64,000 nt of DNA from Microbacterium sp. BH-3-3-3 (GTDB taxonomy: Bacteria; Actinomycetota; Actinomycetes; Actinomycetales; Microbacteriaceae). The DNA lies in NCBI RefSeq assembly GCF_007679045.1, contig NZ_VEFS01000007.1:1-64000 (forward strand). Direction: 5' to 3'. The position numbers were made by a program, and so were the translations under genes. The notes under the pieces are model-generated. The model was given only the letters and a program-made list of their open reading frames with translations, did no database searches and had not been told where the DNA came from. Below are positions 23,860 to 30,876 of this stretch, one piece after another (position 1 is the first letter of the stretch; each line of letters starts with the position of its first letter).

Positions 23860-25674
23860 ATGACAGACGCCAACTGGGGTCGTCGCACACGCACCATCGG
23901 GCGCGTCGCTGTGTGGGCGCTCGGCGGCTTCCTGATCTTGTGCGTATTCGCCCTCGGATGGGTCGGAGTTCGCGGTGTTCTTGCCGCTGTTCATCTCGAC
24001 CAAATCCGCACAAAAGCACCCGAGCTTGTCTCGTCGTTCACCGCCGATCCGAGCCAAGCCGTCGACGGCCTGCGTGCCCTCAGCGATCACACGCAGGCAG
24101 CGCACGACCTGACGTCTGACCCGATTTGGGCTGTCGTCGCTCACACGCCATGGATTGGACCTCAACTCCAGGCCGTGAGCACGGTCACCTCGTCCGCCGA
24201 CGAGCTCCTACGGCTCGGTGTGCTGCCCCTGGCGGAGTCAACGCAGGCGGGCGTGCTCGACGCGCTCAAGCCCGTGAACGGTCGCATCGACACGAGTTCC
24301 CTCAGCTCGATGAAGGAGCCCGCTGGACAAGCCGCGGCCCATGCAGATAACGCGCTGACTGCGATCAAGCACGTCGACCGCACTCCGCTTGTCGGGAAGC
24401 TCGGCGACGCGGTCGACCAATCAGAAGGATTGTTCTCTCGCGCGGCGGGCGCTCTCGACGCGCTATCGACCGCCACGCAACTTCTTCCGGGCATGCTCGG
24501 CGAATCAGGTCCGCGGTCGTACCTCGTGCTCGTTCAGAACAACGCCGAGATGCGATCACTCGGAGGAATCGCGGGAACCTCGCTTCTGCTGCGCACAGAC
24601 GCCGGCGGCATCACCCTGGTCGGCACGGAGTCGGGCACAGCACTCTCCGCCGGCATACGCGGGCCGGTGACCACTTTGCCCGAGGACGTGCAGGCTGTGT
24701 ACGGCACGCGACCTGCGCGATACTTCCAGAACCTCACGCAGGTGCCCGACTTCACCTTCGACGGACCGCTCGCCCGTGACATGTATCAACAGCTGACGGG
24801 AAACGAGGTGGATGGTGTCCTCGCTATCGACCCGGTCGTGCTGTCGTACCTGTTGAAGGCGACCGGACCCATCGTGCTCCCCGACGGATCGACGATCAAC
24901 GCAGACAATGCGGCCTCGCTGTTCTTGAGCGAGGTGTACAAACGCTATCCCGACCCGACCACACAGGATGCCTTCTTCGCGGCCTCATCCGCGTCCATCT
25001 TCACCGCGTTCATCGAAGGCCGCGGCTCGAGCACCGGGCTGCTGACCGCCCTGGCGCGAGGCGCCGACGAGCGACGCGTTCTGCTGTGGAGCGCGTACGA
25101 GGACGAGCAGGCGCTTCTCGACGGTTCGTCGATGGCCGGCAAGTTGCCGGTCACCGATGACGACACGGCGCGCTTCGGCGTGTACTTCAACGACGCCGCT
25201 GGCTCGAAGATGAGTTACTACCTCAAGCCTGATGTATCGCTCGCCTGGAGCGGTTGCGGCATCCCGGGCCAACCAGCCACCCGTCAACTCACGCTCACCG
25301 TCAATCTGATGAGCAGCGCCCCTGCCGACGCGGCGAGGTCGCTCCCGCTCTACGTCACAGCCAACGGCCTGTTCGGCGTCGCGCCCGGAATCGTGGCCCT
25401 CACGGGGAACGTCTACCTGCCGCAGGGCTACACGCTGGTGTCGGCGCAGGCCTCCAGCGGCGCCAGCTTTACTTCAGCCGGCCTCCAGGGGCGCGAGGTA
25501 CTCAGCTACGGAGTGAACCTTCAACCCGGACAGACGGACTCCATCTCCGTAGTCGTAGAGACGACCTCGGCAGCCACCGACGCGGAAGCGATCGTGACGC
25601 CGACGGCCGACCAATCGATCAGTCCAGTGGTCGCCGCCATGTGCGAGTCCGTCGCGACGGCGACGCTCAAATGA
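23860..25674 (+). CDS. DUF4012 domain-containing membrane-anchored protein
   Basis: A 604-residue protein: short cytoplasmic N-terminus, one transmembrane segment near residues 20-45 (VAVWALGGFLILCVFALGW), a helical extracytoplasmic part, then the DUF4012 domain (PRSYLVLVQNNAEMRSLGGI, DGVLAIDPVVLSYLLKATGP). Homologues are frequently found in actinobacterial exopolysaccharide loci; function unknown. The domain is distantly reminiscent of LytR-type glycopolymer ligases, which is inference. ATG 23860 has GGGAGGG upstream and follows the autokinase by 62 bp in the same direction. Confidence 0.88.
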   Translation: MTDANWGRRTRTIGRVAVWALGGFLILCVFALGWVGVRGVLAAVHLDQIRTKAPELVSSFTADPSQAVDGLRALSDHTQAAHDLTSDPIWAVVAHTPWIGPQLQAVSTVTSSADELLRLGVLPLAESTQAGVLDALKPVNGRIDTSSLSSMKEPAGQAAAHADNALTAIKHVDRTPLVGKLGDAVDQSEGLFSRAAGALDALSTATQLLPGMLGESGPRSYLVLVQNNAEMRSLGGIAGTSLLLRTDAGGITLVGTESGTALSAGIRGPVTTLPEDVQAVYGTRPARYFQNLTQVPDFTFDGPLARDMYQQLTGNEVDGVLAIDPVVLSYLLKATGPIVLPDGSTINADNAASLFLSEVYKRYPDPTTQDAFFAASSASIFTAFIEGRGSSTGLLTALARGADERRVLLWSAYEDEQALLDGSSMAGKLPVTDDDTARFGVYFNDAAGSKMSYYLKPDVSLAWSGCGIPGQPATRQLTLTVNLMSSAPADAARSLPLYVTANGLFGVAPGIVALTGNVYLPQGYTLVSAQASSGASFTSAGLQGREVLSYGVNLQPGQTDSISVVVETTSAATDAEAIVTPTADQSISPVVAAMCESVATATLK

Positions 25675-25744
25675 CGGCGACGACCCGCGAAATGCAGGCC
25701 TCATTCCATTTGCGAAATGTTTACATTGCCGAAACGCTCTCAGT

Positions 25745-25773
25745 TTGCTTCCAGTGGACGCCTAAGCAATACT
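25745..25773 (+). promoter_or_regulatory. Possible promoter of the LPATG protein gene
   Basis: TTGCTT (25745-25750) and AATACT (25768-25773) are 17 bp apart, acceptable as -35/-10 elements of a housekeeping sigma factor. They lie about 120 bp before the start codon in an otherwise gene-free 219-bp gap. Sequence match only. Confidence 0.35.
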
Positions 25774-25893
25774 CAGAATGATCTTTCACTCACTCGTCGC
25801 TTCATCGTTGTCCACCCCTTGCGCACTACAGGGGCAGCGCATACGGAGCGGTCCATCTCAGCACCGGCACGCCGGTAACGAAAGCAGGCACTC

Positions 25894-26448
25894 ATGAAGC
25901 TCAACATCACGAAGGCGGGCGCGTCTCTGGCCCTCGCCGGCGCGCTGCTCTTCGCAGCCCCGGCTGTCGCTCAGGCATACGTGCCGACCGGCCCCGGCAC
26001 GGTCACCCTGACCATCACGTCCGACGGGCCCGTTCCCGTTAGCGGCTTTGAGCCCGGCACCCCCGTTCAATTCACGCTCGTCGGCGTTGGAGTGACGGGC
26101 GCCAACATCGCCACCGCGAACCTGCCCGTCTCGGCAGCCTCGGTCACCAAGACTGCTGACGCCTCGGGTAGCGCGACCGCGGTTGTCACCCTGCCGGCCA
26201 ACCCCGTGGGCACCTACACCCTCGCAGCCTCCGGCGCTCGCGCCGACGGCCAGCCCGGAACCGGCGCAGGCACCGGTGGCGGCTCGACCGGCGGCGGCAC
26301 CAACGCGGGCGGCAGCAACGCCCTCCCCGCGACCGGCATGAACACCGACTCGATGCTCGGCATCTGGGTCGGCGGCGGAGCCCTCGTGCTCGCCGGTGCG
26401 GCCGTCACGGTCGTCGCCAAGACGCGTCGTCGCAACGAAAGCGCGTAA
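25894..26448 (+). CDS. Cell-wall-anchored surface protein with LPATG sorting signal
   Basis: A 184-residue secreted protein: signal peptide (MKLNITKAGASLALAGALLF to about residue 28, AQA end), a beta-rich domain of roughly 90 residues (VTLTITSDGPVPVSGFEPGT), a Gly/Thr-rich linker (GTGAGTGGGSTGGGTNAGG), then a class sortase signal LPATG, hydrophobic helix and RRR tail. Sortase should link it to peptidoglycan; no sortase lies in the window. It follows the polysaccharide genes and ends at a strong terminator, so it may be a separate, highly expressed surface component. Confidence 0.88.
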   Translation: MKLNITKAGASLALAGALLFAAPAVAQAYVPTGPGTVTLTITSDGPVPVSGFEPGTPVQFTLVGVGVTGANIATANLPVSAASVTKTADASGSATAVVTLPANPVGTYTLAASGARADGQPGTGAGTGGGSTGGGTNAGGSNALPATGMNTDSMLGIWVGGGALVLAGAAVTVVAKTRRRNESA

Positions 26449-26460
26449 GACACACCTCTA

Positions 26461-26502
26461 CGAAGGGGCCGTCATCGACTCAGGTCGGTGACGGCCCCTT
26501 CG
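26461..26502 (+). terminator. Rho-independent terminator after the LPATG gene
   Basis: Perfect 14-bp arms CGAAGGGGCCGTCA (26461-26474) and its reverse complement (26489-26502), loop of 14 nt, then TCGTT. It is 13 bp after the stop codon. Confidence 0.85.
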
Positions 26503-26600
26503 TCGTTCCCATGGACACTCCACACGTCCGAGAACCGCCCCGACTTCACCCGCTCCCGGCACCCCCGCGGCAGCCAGACGCCCAAGCTAGCGTGATCCAC

Positions 26601-26828
26601 GTGAACGACTGGATGTCATCTCCCAAGTGCGGCGAATGCCTCGTGTCACTCGAACCCTTCGGCTCCCTCATCGAGGCGTGCTGGCGGTGCCCCGAGTGCC
26701 TTGAGGTCACCGCACCGGAAGACATCGGCATCCGGTGGCAAGACGCCATCGATAACCGCGGACGAGAGACCGGCCTGCCCGAAGACCCCTTCGAGCCCGG
26801 CTGGGAGCCCATGTTCGAAGACGACTGA
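26601..26828 (+). CDS. Small zinc-ribbon-like hypothetical protein
   Basis: A roughly 75-residue acidic protein with two Cys pairs: CGEC and CWRCPEC, about 20 residues apart, a spacing that fits a zinc ribbon. The remainder (DIGIRWQDAIDNRGRETG) is acidic and ends EPMFEDD. The start is uncertain: GTG 26601 or ATG 26613 directly precede the conserved region; the frame is open further upstream to 26511 but that part is Pro/Arg-rich and overlaps the terminator region. Function unknown. Confidence 0.6.
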   Translation: MNDWMSSPKCGECLVSLEPFGSLIEACWRCPECLEVTAPEDIGIRWQDAIDNRGRETGLPEDPFEPGWEPMFEDD

Positions 26829-26837
26829 CCCCACACC

Positions 26838-27040
26838 CACGAACTGCGTTGCGGCCCCCCGGCTCGCTCCCCCAGCACACAGCACCACCCACCCCACAGA
26901 CTGCGTTGCGGCCCCCCGGCTTCCACCCCCTCCCCCCACCGCGCACCTCGCGCCCCACAGATTGCGTTGCGGCCCCCCGGCTCGCCACACGCGGCGTCAC
27001 GCCTCGCGCGTCAACCCACCTCGGTGCGGCCCCCCGGCCC
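26838..27040 (+). repeat. Four direct repeats around GTTGCGGCCCCCCGGC
   Basis: Copies at 26844-26864, 26901-26921, 26962-26982 and a shorter one at about 27022-27039, spaced 57-61 bp. The first three extend on the 5' side with CCCAC and share GACTGCGTTGCGGCCCCCC-like cores. Spacers are C/A-rich and unlike each other. They fill the 306-bp gap before the FGE-like gene. This family is unrelated to the A/B palindromes. Confidence 0.85.
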
Positions 27041-27134
27041 GCTTCACTGGGCACATGCTCTTCTCCCCCCGCCTCGATCGCGCGCGTCGCGACCGCCGCT
27101 CCCCCGCCCTCCCGGCGCCGTCCGCGGTGTGCGC

Positions 27135-27794
27135 GTGACCGACGTCGAGATGGCGCGCATCGCCGCCGGCAGCGTGCTGCGCGGCGACCTGCGCGGCGTC
27201 GAGCGGCGCGAGATCGTCGTCGAGGCCTTCGAGATCGGCGTCTACCCGGTGACCGAAGAGCAAGTGGCCGACCTCATCGGCATCCCGGCGCGCAATCCGC
27301 GGCATCCGGCGACCGAGATCAGCTGGCTACGCGCCATCCGCCTCTGCAACGCCCTGAGCGAGTGGGAGGGCCTCGACCCGGTCTACTCGTTCGACGGCGA
27401 GGTGGTGCGCCCCGACCCCGACTCCGACGGCTTCCGCCTGCCCACCGAAGACGAGTGGGAGTACGCCTGCCGCGCCGGCGCCACCGGGCCCGCCTACGGC
27501 CCCGTGCGCGACATCGCGTGGACGGCCGCAGACGGCCTGCGGGGCCCCGTCGACGTCGGGGGACGGATGCCGAACCTGCACGGCCTGTTCGACACGCTCG
27601 GCAACGTGTGGGAGTGGTGCAGCGACCTCTACGACCCCGAGGGCGAGAGCGACGCGCGCGTGTTCCGGGGCGGCGGCTGGTCGGATGCCCCGGCCGAGGT
27701 GCGGGCGGCAGCACGACGCGGAGGGCGGCCGCGCGATGCCTTCGACGACGTCGGCGTGCGGGTCGCGCGGGGGCCGATCCCCGGTCTCGGGTGA
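27135..27794 (+). CDS. SUMF1/EgtB/PvdO-family (formylglycine-generating-enzyme-like) protein
   Basis: A 219-residue protein with the sulfatase-modifying-factor fold: VEAFEIGVYPVTEEQVADLIG, SWLRAIRLCNALSEWEGL, FRLPTEDEWEYACRAG, LFDTLGNVWEWCSDLY, VFRGGGWSD and a C-terminal VGVRVARGP. It is shorter than typical members (~260-300) and has no cysteine in the C-terminal part, where true formylglycine-generating enzymes carry their copper-binding pair, so it is probably not an active sulfatase activator. GTG 27135 is chosen as the last start before the conserved region. Function unknown. Confidence 0.8.
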   Translation: MTDVEMARIAAGSVLRGDLRGVERREIVVEAFEIGVYPVTEEQVADLIGIPARNPRHPATEISWLRAIRLCNALSEWEGLDPVYSFDGEVVRPDPDSDGFRLPTEDEWEYACRAGATGPAYGPVRDIAWTAADGLRGPVDVGGRMPNLHGLFDTLGNVWEWCSDLYDPEGESDARVFRGGGWSDAPAEVRAAARRGGRPRDAFDDVGVRVARGPIPGLG

Positions 27795-27851
27795 GGTTGC
27801 GCCTCAGCGCGGGCGAAACCGAGTGCCCGCGAACGGGGTGCGGAGAGGGCC

Positions 27852-28322
27852 TCAGTCGTCCGTCGAAATGGCGGTGGTGAGTTCGTCCATGAAGCGGGTG
27901 ATGGTCTCGAGCTGCTCGTCGTCGAACGCCGCCGCGGTCTCGCTCATGGCCATCAGATGACCACCGAAGTGCCGGAAGAACTCGCGCCGCGACTTCTCGG
28001 TGAGCACCACCACGCGGGCACGGCCGTCGGAGGGGTGCGGCCGCCGCTCGAGATGACCCGCCGCAACGAGACGATCGATGAGCTTCGTGGTCGACGCGGT
28101 CGAAATGCGCAGATGCGTCGCCACGTCGTGGGGGCTGACCATCTGTCCGCGTCTTTCGCGAATGGTCAGCATGCGCAGCGTCGCGAGGTCGCTGGCATTC
28201 ATATCCATATCGCCCTTCATCCCGCTGTGCATGCGGTCGAGAGCGTCACTGAGCGATTGCACTGCGGTGAGCGTGTGCATCACCGCAGGCCTTGTACCAG
28301 AGGTCGACACGGCATCCGTCAC
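27852..28322 (-). CDS. MarR family transcriptional regulator (CrtR-like)
   Basis: A ~156-residue winged-helix regulator: LATLRMLTIRERRGQMVSPHDVATHLRISTASTTKLIDRL is the DNA-binding part (helix-turn-helix at MVSPHDVATHLRIS) followed by the wing HLERRPHPSDGRARVVVLT and a C-terminal dimerisation helix. GTG 28322 has AGGGGG 8 nt upstream; GTG 28331 is the alternative. It is divergent from idi-crtE. In Corynebacterium glutamicum a MarR protein (CrtR) divergent from crtE represses the carotenoid operon and senses geranylgeranyl diphosphate; the same role is likely here. A palindrome lies in the shared promoter region. Confidence 0.9.
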   Translation of the reverse strand: MTDAVSTSGTRPAVMHTLTAVQSLSDALDRMHSGMKGDMDMNASDLATLRMLTIRERRGQMVSPHDVATHLRISTASTTKLIDRLVAAGHLERRPHPSDGRARVVVLTEKSRREFFRHFGGHLMAMSETAAAFDDEQLETITRFMDELTTAISTDD

Positions 28323-28324
28323 AG

Positions 28325-28353
28325 TGGACACCCCCTTTCACCCTAGGTATAGT
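28325..28353 (+). promoter_or_regulatory. Promoter of the carotenoid operon
   Basis: TGGACA (28325-28330), 17-bp spacer, TATAGT (28348-28353): a near-consensus housekeeping promoter. Start of transcription would fall near 28360, 35 bp before the idi start codon and just before the palindromic operator. Confidence 0.65.
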
Positions 28354-28365
28354 CAGGCTCACATC

Positions 28366-28380
28366 GCTAGCTAAACTAGC
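28366..28380. promoter_or_regulatory. Palindromic operator, probably for the MarR/CrtR-like regulator
   Basis: GCTAG, 5-bp centre CTAAA, CTAGC: a perfect 5-bp inverted repeat with the 15-bp length usual for MarR-family sites. It lies directly downstream of the predicted transcription start of the crt operon, and on the other strand it overlaps a possible -35 (TTAGCT, 17 bp from TATACC) for the regulator gene. One site could therefore control both directions. Confidence 0.6.
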
Positions 28381-28394
28381 AAACGGGAGACACG

Positions 28395-28946
28395 ATGAGC
28401 GAGACCGAATATGTCGTCCTCCTGGACGACTTCGGCAACGAGATTGGCACGGCGCCCAAGGCTAGCGTGCACGGCACCGACACCCAGCTTCACCTCGCAT
28501 TCTCATGTCACGTTGTGAATGCAGCCGGAGAGGTTCTCGTCACGCGTCGCGCATTGCACAAGAAGACCTGGCCGGGTGTCTGGACCAATTCATTCTGCGG
28601 CCACCCCGGTCCCGCCGAGCCCGTGCTGTCGGCGGTCCACCGTCGCGCCGAGTTCGAAGTGGGTCTCGCCGTGCGCGACCTCGAGCTCGCACTCCCCCTG
28701 TTCCGTTACCGCGCGGTCGACGCCAGCGGCATCGTCGAGCACGAGATCTGCCCCGTCTACGTCGCGCGCACCGACGCCGAGCCCCAGCCCAACCCCGACG
28801 AGGTCGCCGAGTACCGCTGGGTCGACCCGTTCGCGCTCGCCGCCTCGCTCGAGGCCACGCCCTGGGCGTTCAGCCCGTGGCTCGTTCTGCAGGCGCAGCA
28901 GCTTCACCTCTTCGAGACACCCCAAGCGGTGAGGCGCGCGTCATGA
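28395..28946 (+). CDS. idi: Isopentenyl-diphosphate delta-isomerase (type 1)
   Basis: A 183-residue Nudix-fold isomerase that interconverts IPP and DMAPP in the cytoplasm to feed carotenoid synthesis. Landmarks: HLAFSCHVVNAAGEVLVTRR, KKTWPGVWTNSFCGHPGP with the catalytic Cys in NSFCGHP, AVHRRAEFEVGL and the Glu pair in GIVEHEICPVY. It is the first gene of the carotenoid operon and overlaps crtE by ATGA. Length matches actinobacterial type 1 enzymes. Confidence 0.94.
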   Translation: MSETEYVVLLDDFGNEIGTAPKASVHGTDTQLHLAFSCHVVNAAGEVLVTRRALHKKTWPGVWTNSFCGHPGPAEPVLSAVHRRAEFEVGLAVRDLELALPLFRYRAVDASGIVEHEICPVYVARTDAEPQPNPDEVAEYRWVDPFALAASLEATPWAFSPWLVLQAQQLHLFETPQAVRRAS

Positions 28947-30010
28947 TCGCCCTCGCCTCGACCTCCGTGGCCCGTCACGGCATCGACGCCGAGATCGACG
29001 CGGCGCTGTCTCGCCTCGAGGCGCGCTCGCAGCGACTCGGTGACGGCGCCCAGGCCCTGGCATCCGCCATCCGCCGCGCGACGGACGGTGGCAAGCGCTT
29101 CCGTCCGCTGCTGGTGGTGGCCGCGTTCGAGACACTCGACGGCCCCGACATCGCGCTGCCCGCGCTGTACCAGGTGGCCGCTGCGTTCGAACTGCTGCAC
29201 ACCGCCTTCGTCGTGCACGACGACGTGATCGACCACGACACCGAACGCCGTGGCGTGCCCAACGTCGGCGGGGAGTTCCGCCTACGCGCCAGCGACAAGG
29301 GAGCGGATGCCGCGGGCGCGGCGCTGCTCGGAGACGCCGCCGCGATCCTCGCCGGCGACCTTCTGCTGCACGAGGCCGGACGCCTGATCGCCCTGGCCGA
29401 GATCCCCTCGACGCTGCGCGCCGAGCTGCTGGCCCTGTTCGACGAGGCCGTGCTCGTGTCGGCGGCCGGAGAGCTCGCCGACGTCGAGAACGCCGTGTCG
29501 CCGGGCGAAGCCGACCCCGACACCGTGCTGCGCACCACGCACGACAAGACCGCCGTGTACTCGTTCTCGGCCCCGCTCGAAGCCGGTGCCGTCATGGCCG
29601 AGGCCGACGCCCCCACGCGCCACGCGCTGCAGCGCTTCGGCCAGCGCCTGGGTCTCGGCTACCAGCTGATCGACGACCTCATCGGTGCGTTCGGCACGGC
29701 CGCAGCATCCGGCAAGGACGAGGGCTGCGACCTGCGCGAAGCGAAGAAGACACACCTCATCTCGCTCGCGCGCGAGACCGAGAGCTGGCCCGAGGTCAGC
29801 GAAGCGCTCGCCCAGGCCCACACGGGTCCGGTGGCCATCCGGGCCGCACAGGTCGCCCTGTCGGCGTCAGGAGCCCGCGCACGCCTCGAAGACCTCGTGT
29901 GCGAGACGCTCGACGAAGCGCGGGCGATCGTCACGGCATCCACTCTTCCGGCCGCGTGCCGCGCGATGCTGCTCGAACTCGTCGACGCCGTGCAGGAGCG
30001 CGTTCCGTGA
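28943..30010 (+). CDS. crtE: Geranylgeranyl diphosphate synthase
   Basis: A 355-residue trans-prenyltransferase. First aspartate-rich motif VVHDDVIDHD (~residue 92; DDxxD) and second LIDDLIGAFG (~243; DDxxG) bind the Mg-diphosphates; GGKRFRPLLVV is the conserved N-terminal block. It condenses IPP with allylic diphosphates to the C20 precursor of phytoene. The ATG overlaps the idi stop and its own stop overlaps crtB (GTGA). Confidence 0.93.
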   Translation: MIALASTSVARHGIDAEIDAALSRLEARSQRLGDGAQALASAIRRATDGGKRFRPLLVVAAFETLDGPDIALPALYQVAAAFELLHTAFVVHDDVIDHDTERRGVPNVGGEFRLRASDKGADAAGAALLGDAAAILAGDLLLHEAGRLIALAEIPSTLRAELLALFDEAVLVSAAGELADVENAVSPGEADPDTVLRTTHDKTAVYSFSAPLEAGAVMAEADAPTRHALQRFGQRLGLGYQLIDDLIGAFGTAAASGKDEGCDLREAKKTHLISLARETESWPEVSEALAQAHTGPVAIRAAQVALSASGARARLEDLVCETLDEARAIVTASTLPAACRAMLLELVDAVQERVP

Positions 30011-30876
30011 GCACCGCGCCCACGGGCCTCGAACTGTATTCGCAAACCGCCGACGCGGCCGCAGCCGCCGTCATCCAGCGCTACTCCACCTCGTTCGGCA
30101 TCGCCGCACGCCTGCTCGGGCCCCGCCCGCGCCCGCACGTGCGCAACATCTACGCTCTCGTGCGGGTGGCCGACGAGATCGTCGACGGCCCCGCGCGCGA
30201 CGCCGGCCTCTCGCCCGAGCGCGAGCGCCAGGTGCTCGACGGCCTCGAGCAGGAGGTGCGGGATGCCATCGCGACCGGGTTCAGCGCGAACCTCGTCGTG
30301 CACGCCTTCGCCCGCACCGCGCGAGAGTGCGGCATCGGCGACGACCTGATCGCGCCGTTCTTCACCTCGATGCGCACCGACATCGACACCGCCGAGCACG
30401 ACGACCTCTCGCACGACGCCTACGTCTACGGCTCGGCCGAGGTCGTCGGACTCATGTGCCTGCAGGTGTTCCTGAACGCCGGCATGTCGGCCCCCGCGCA
30501 GCCCGCGGCCGACCTCGTCGACGGTGCGCGACGGCTGGGAGCGGCGTTCCAAGACGTCAACTTCCTGCGCGACCTCGCCGACGACGCCGACCGCCTCGGC
30601 CGCGACTACCTCGACGGCGCGGCCGACGACGAACGCCGTGTCGCCGTGCTCGACCGCATCGACGCCGACCTCGCCGCCGCGGCATCCGTCATCCCCCACC
30701 TGCCGCCCGACTGCCGCGCCGCGGTCACGACGGCCCACGACCTGTTCGCCGAGCTGTCTCGGCGGCTCCGCTCCTCCCCCGCCGGCGCACCCCGCGTCCG
30801 CGTTCCCGACGGTGTCAAAGCCACCCTCGCCGCCCGCGCCCTGCTTGGTCGCCCCCCGAAAGGTTCACGCTCATGA
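30007..30876 (+). CDS. crtB: Phytoene synthase
   Basis: A 289-residue squalene/phytoene synthase family enzyme that joins two GGPP molecules head-to-head. Motifs: YSTSFGIAARLL, YALVRVADEIVDG (first Asp-rich motif DEIVD), YVYGSAEVVGLM and QDVNFLRDLADDADRLGRDYL (second motif). GTG start overlaps the crtE stop; its stop overlaps the crtI ATG. Confidence 0.93.
   Translation: MSTAPTGLELYSQTADAAAAAVIQRYSTSFGIAARLLGPRPRPHVRNIYALVRVADEIVDGPARDAGLSPERERQVLDGLEQEVRDAIATGFSANLVVHAFARTARECGIGDDLIAPFFTSMRTDIDTAEHDDLSHDAYVYGSAEVVGLMCLQVFLNAGMSAPAQPAADLVDGARRLGAAFQDVNFLRDLADDADRLGRDYLDGAADDERRVAVLDRIDADLAAAASVIPHLPPDCRAAVTTAHDLFAELSRRLRSSPAGAPRVRVPDGVKATLAARALLGRPPKGSRS

Noticed and set aside
26838..27040. 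CRISPR-like array: 21-28-bp repeats with 36-40-bp spacers
   Set aside because: Only three good copies, repeat is not palindromic, spacers are low-complexity C/A-rich and no cas gene is near.
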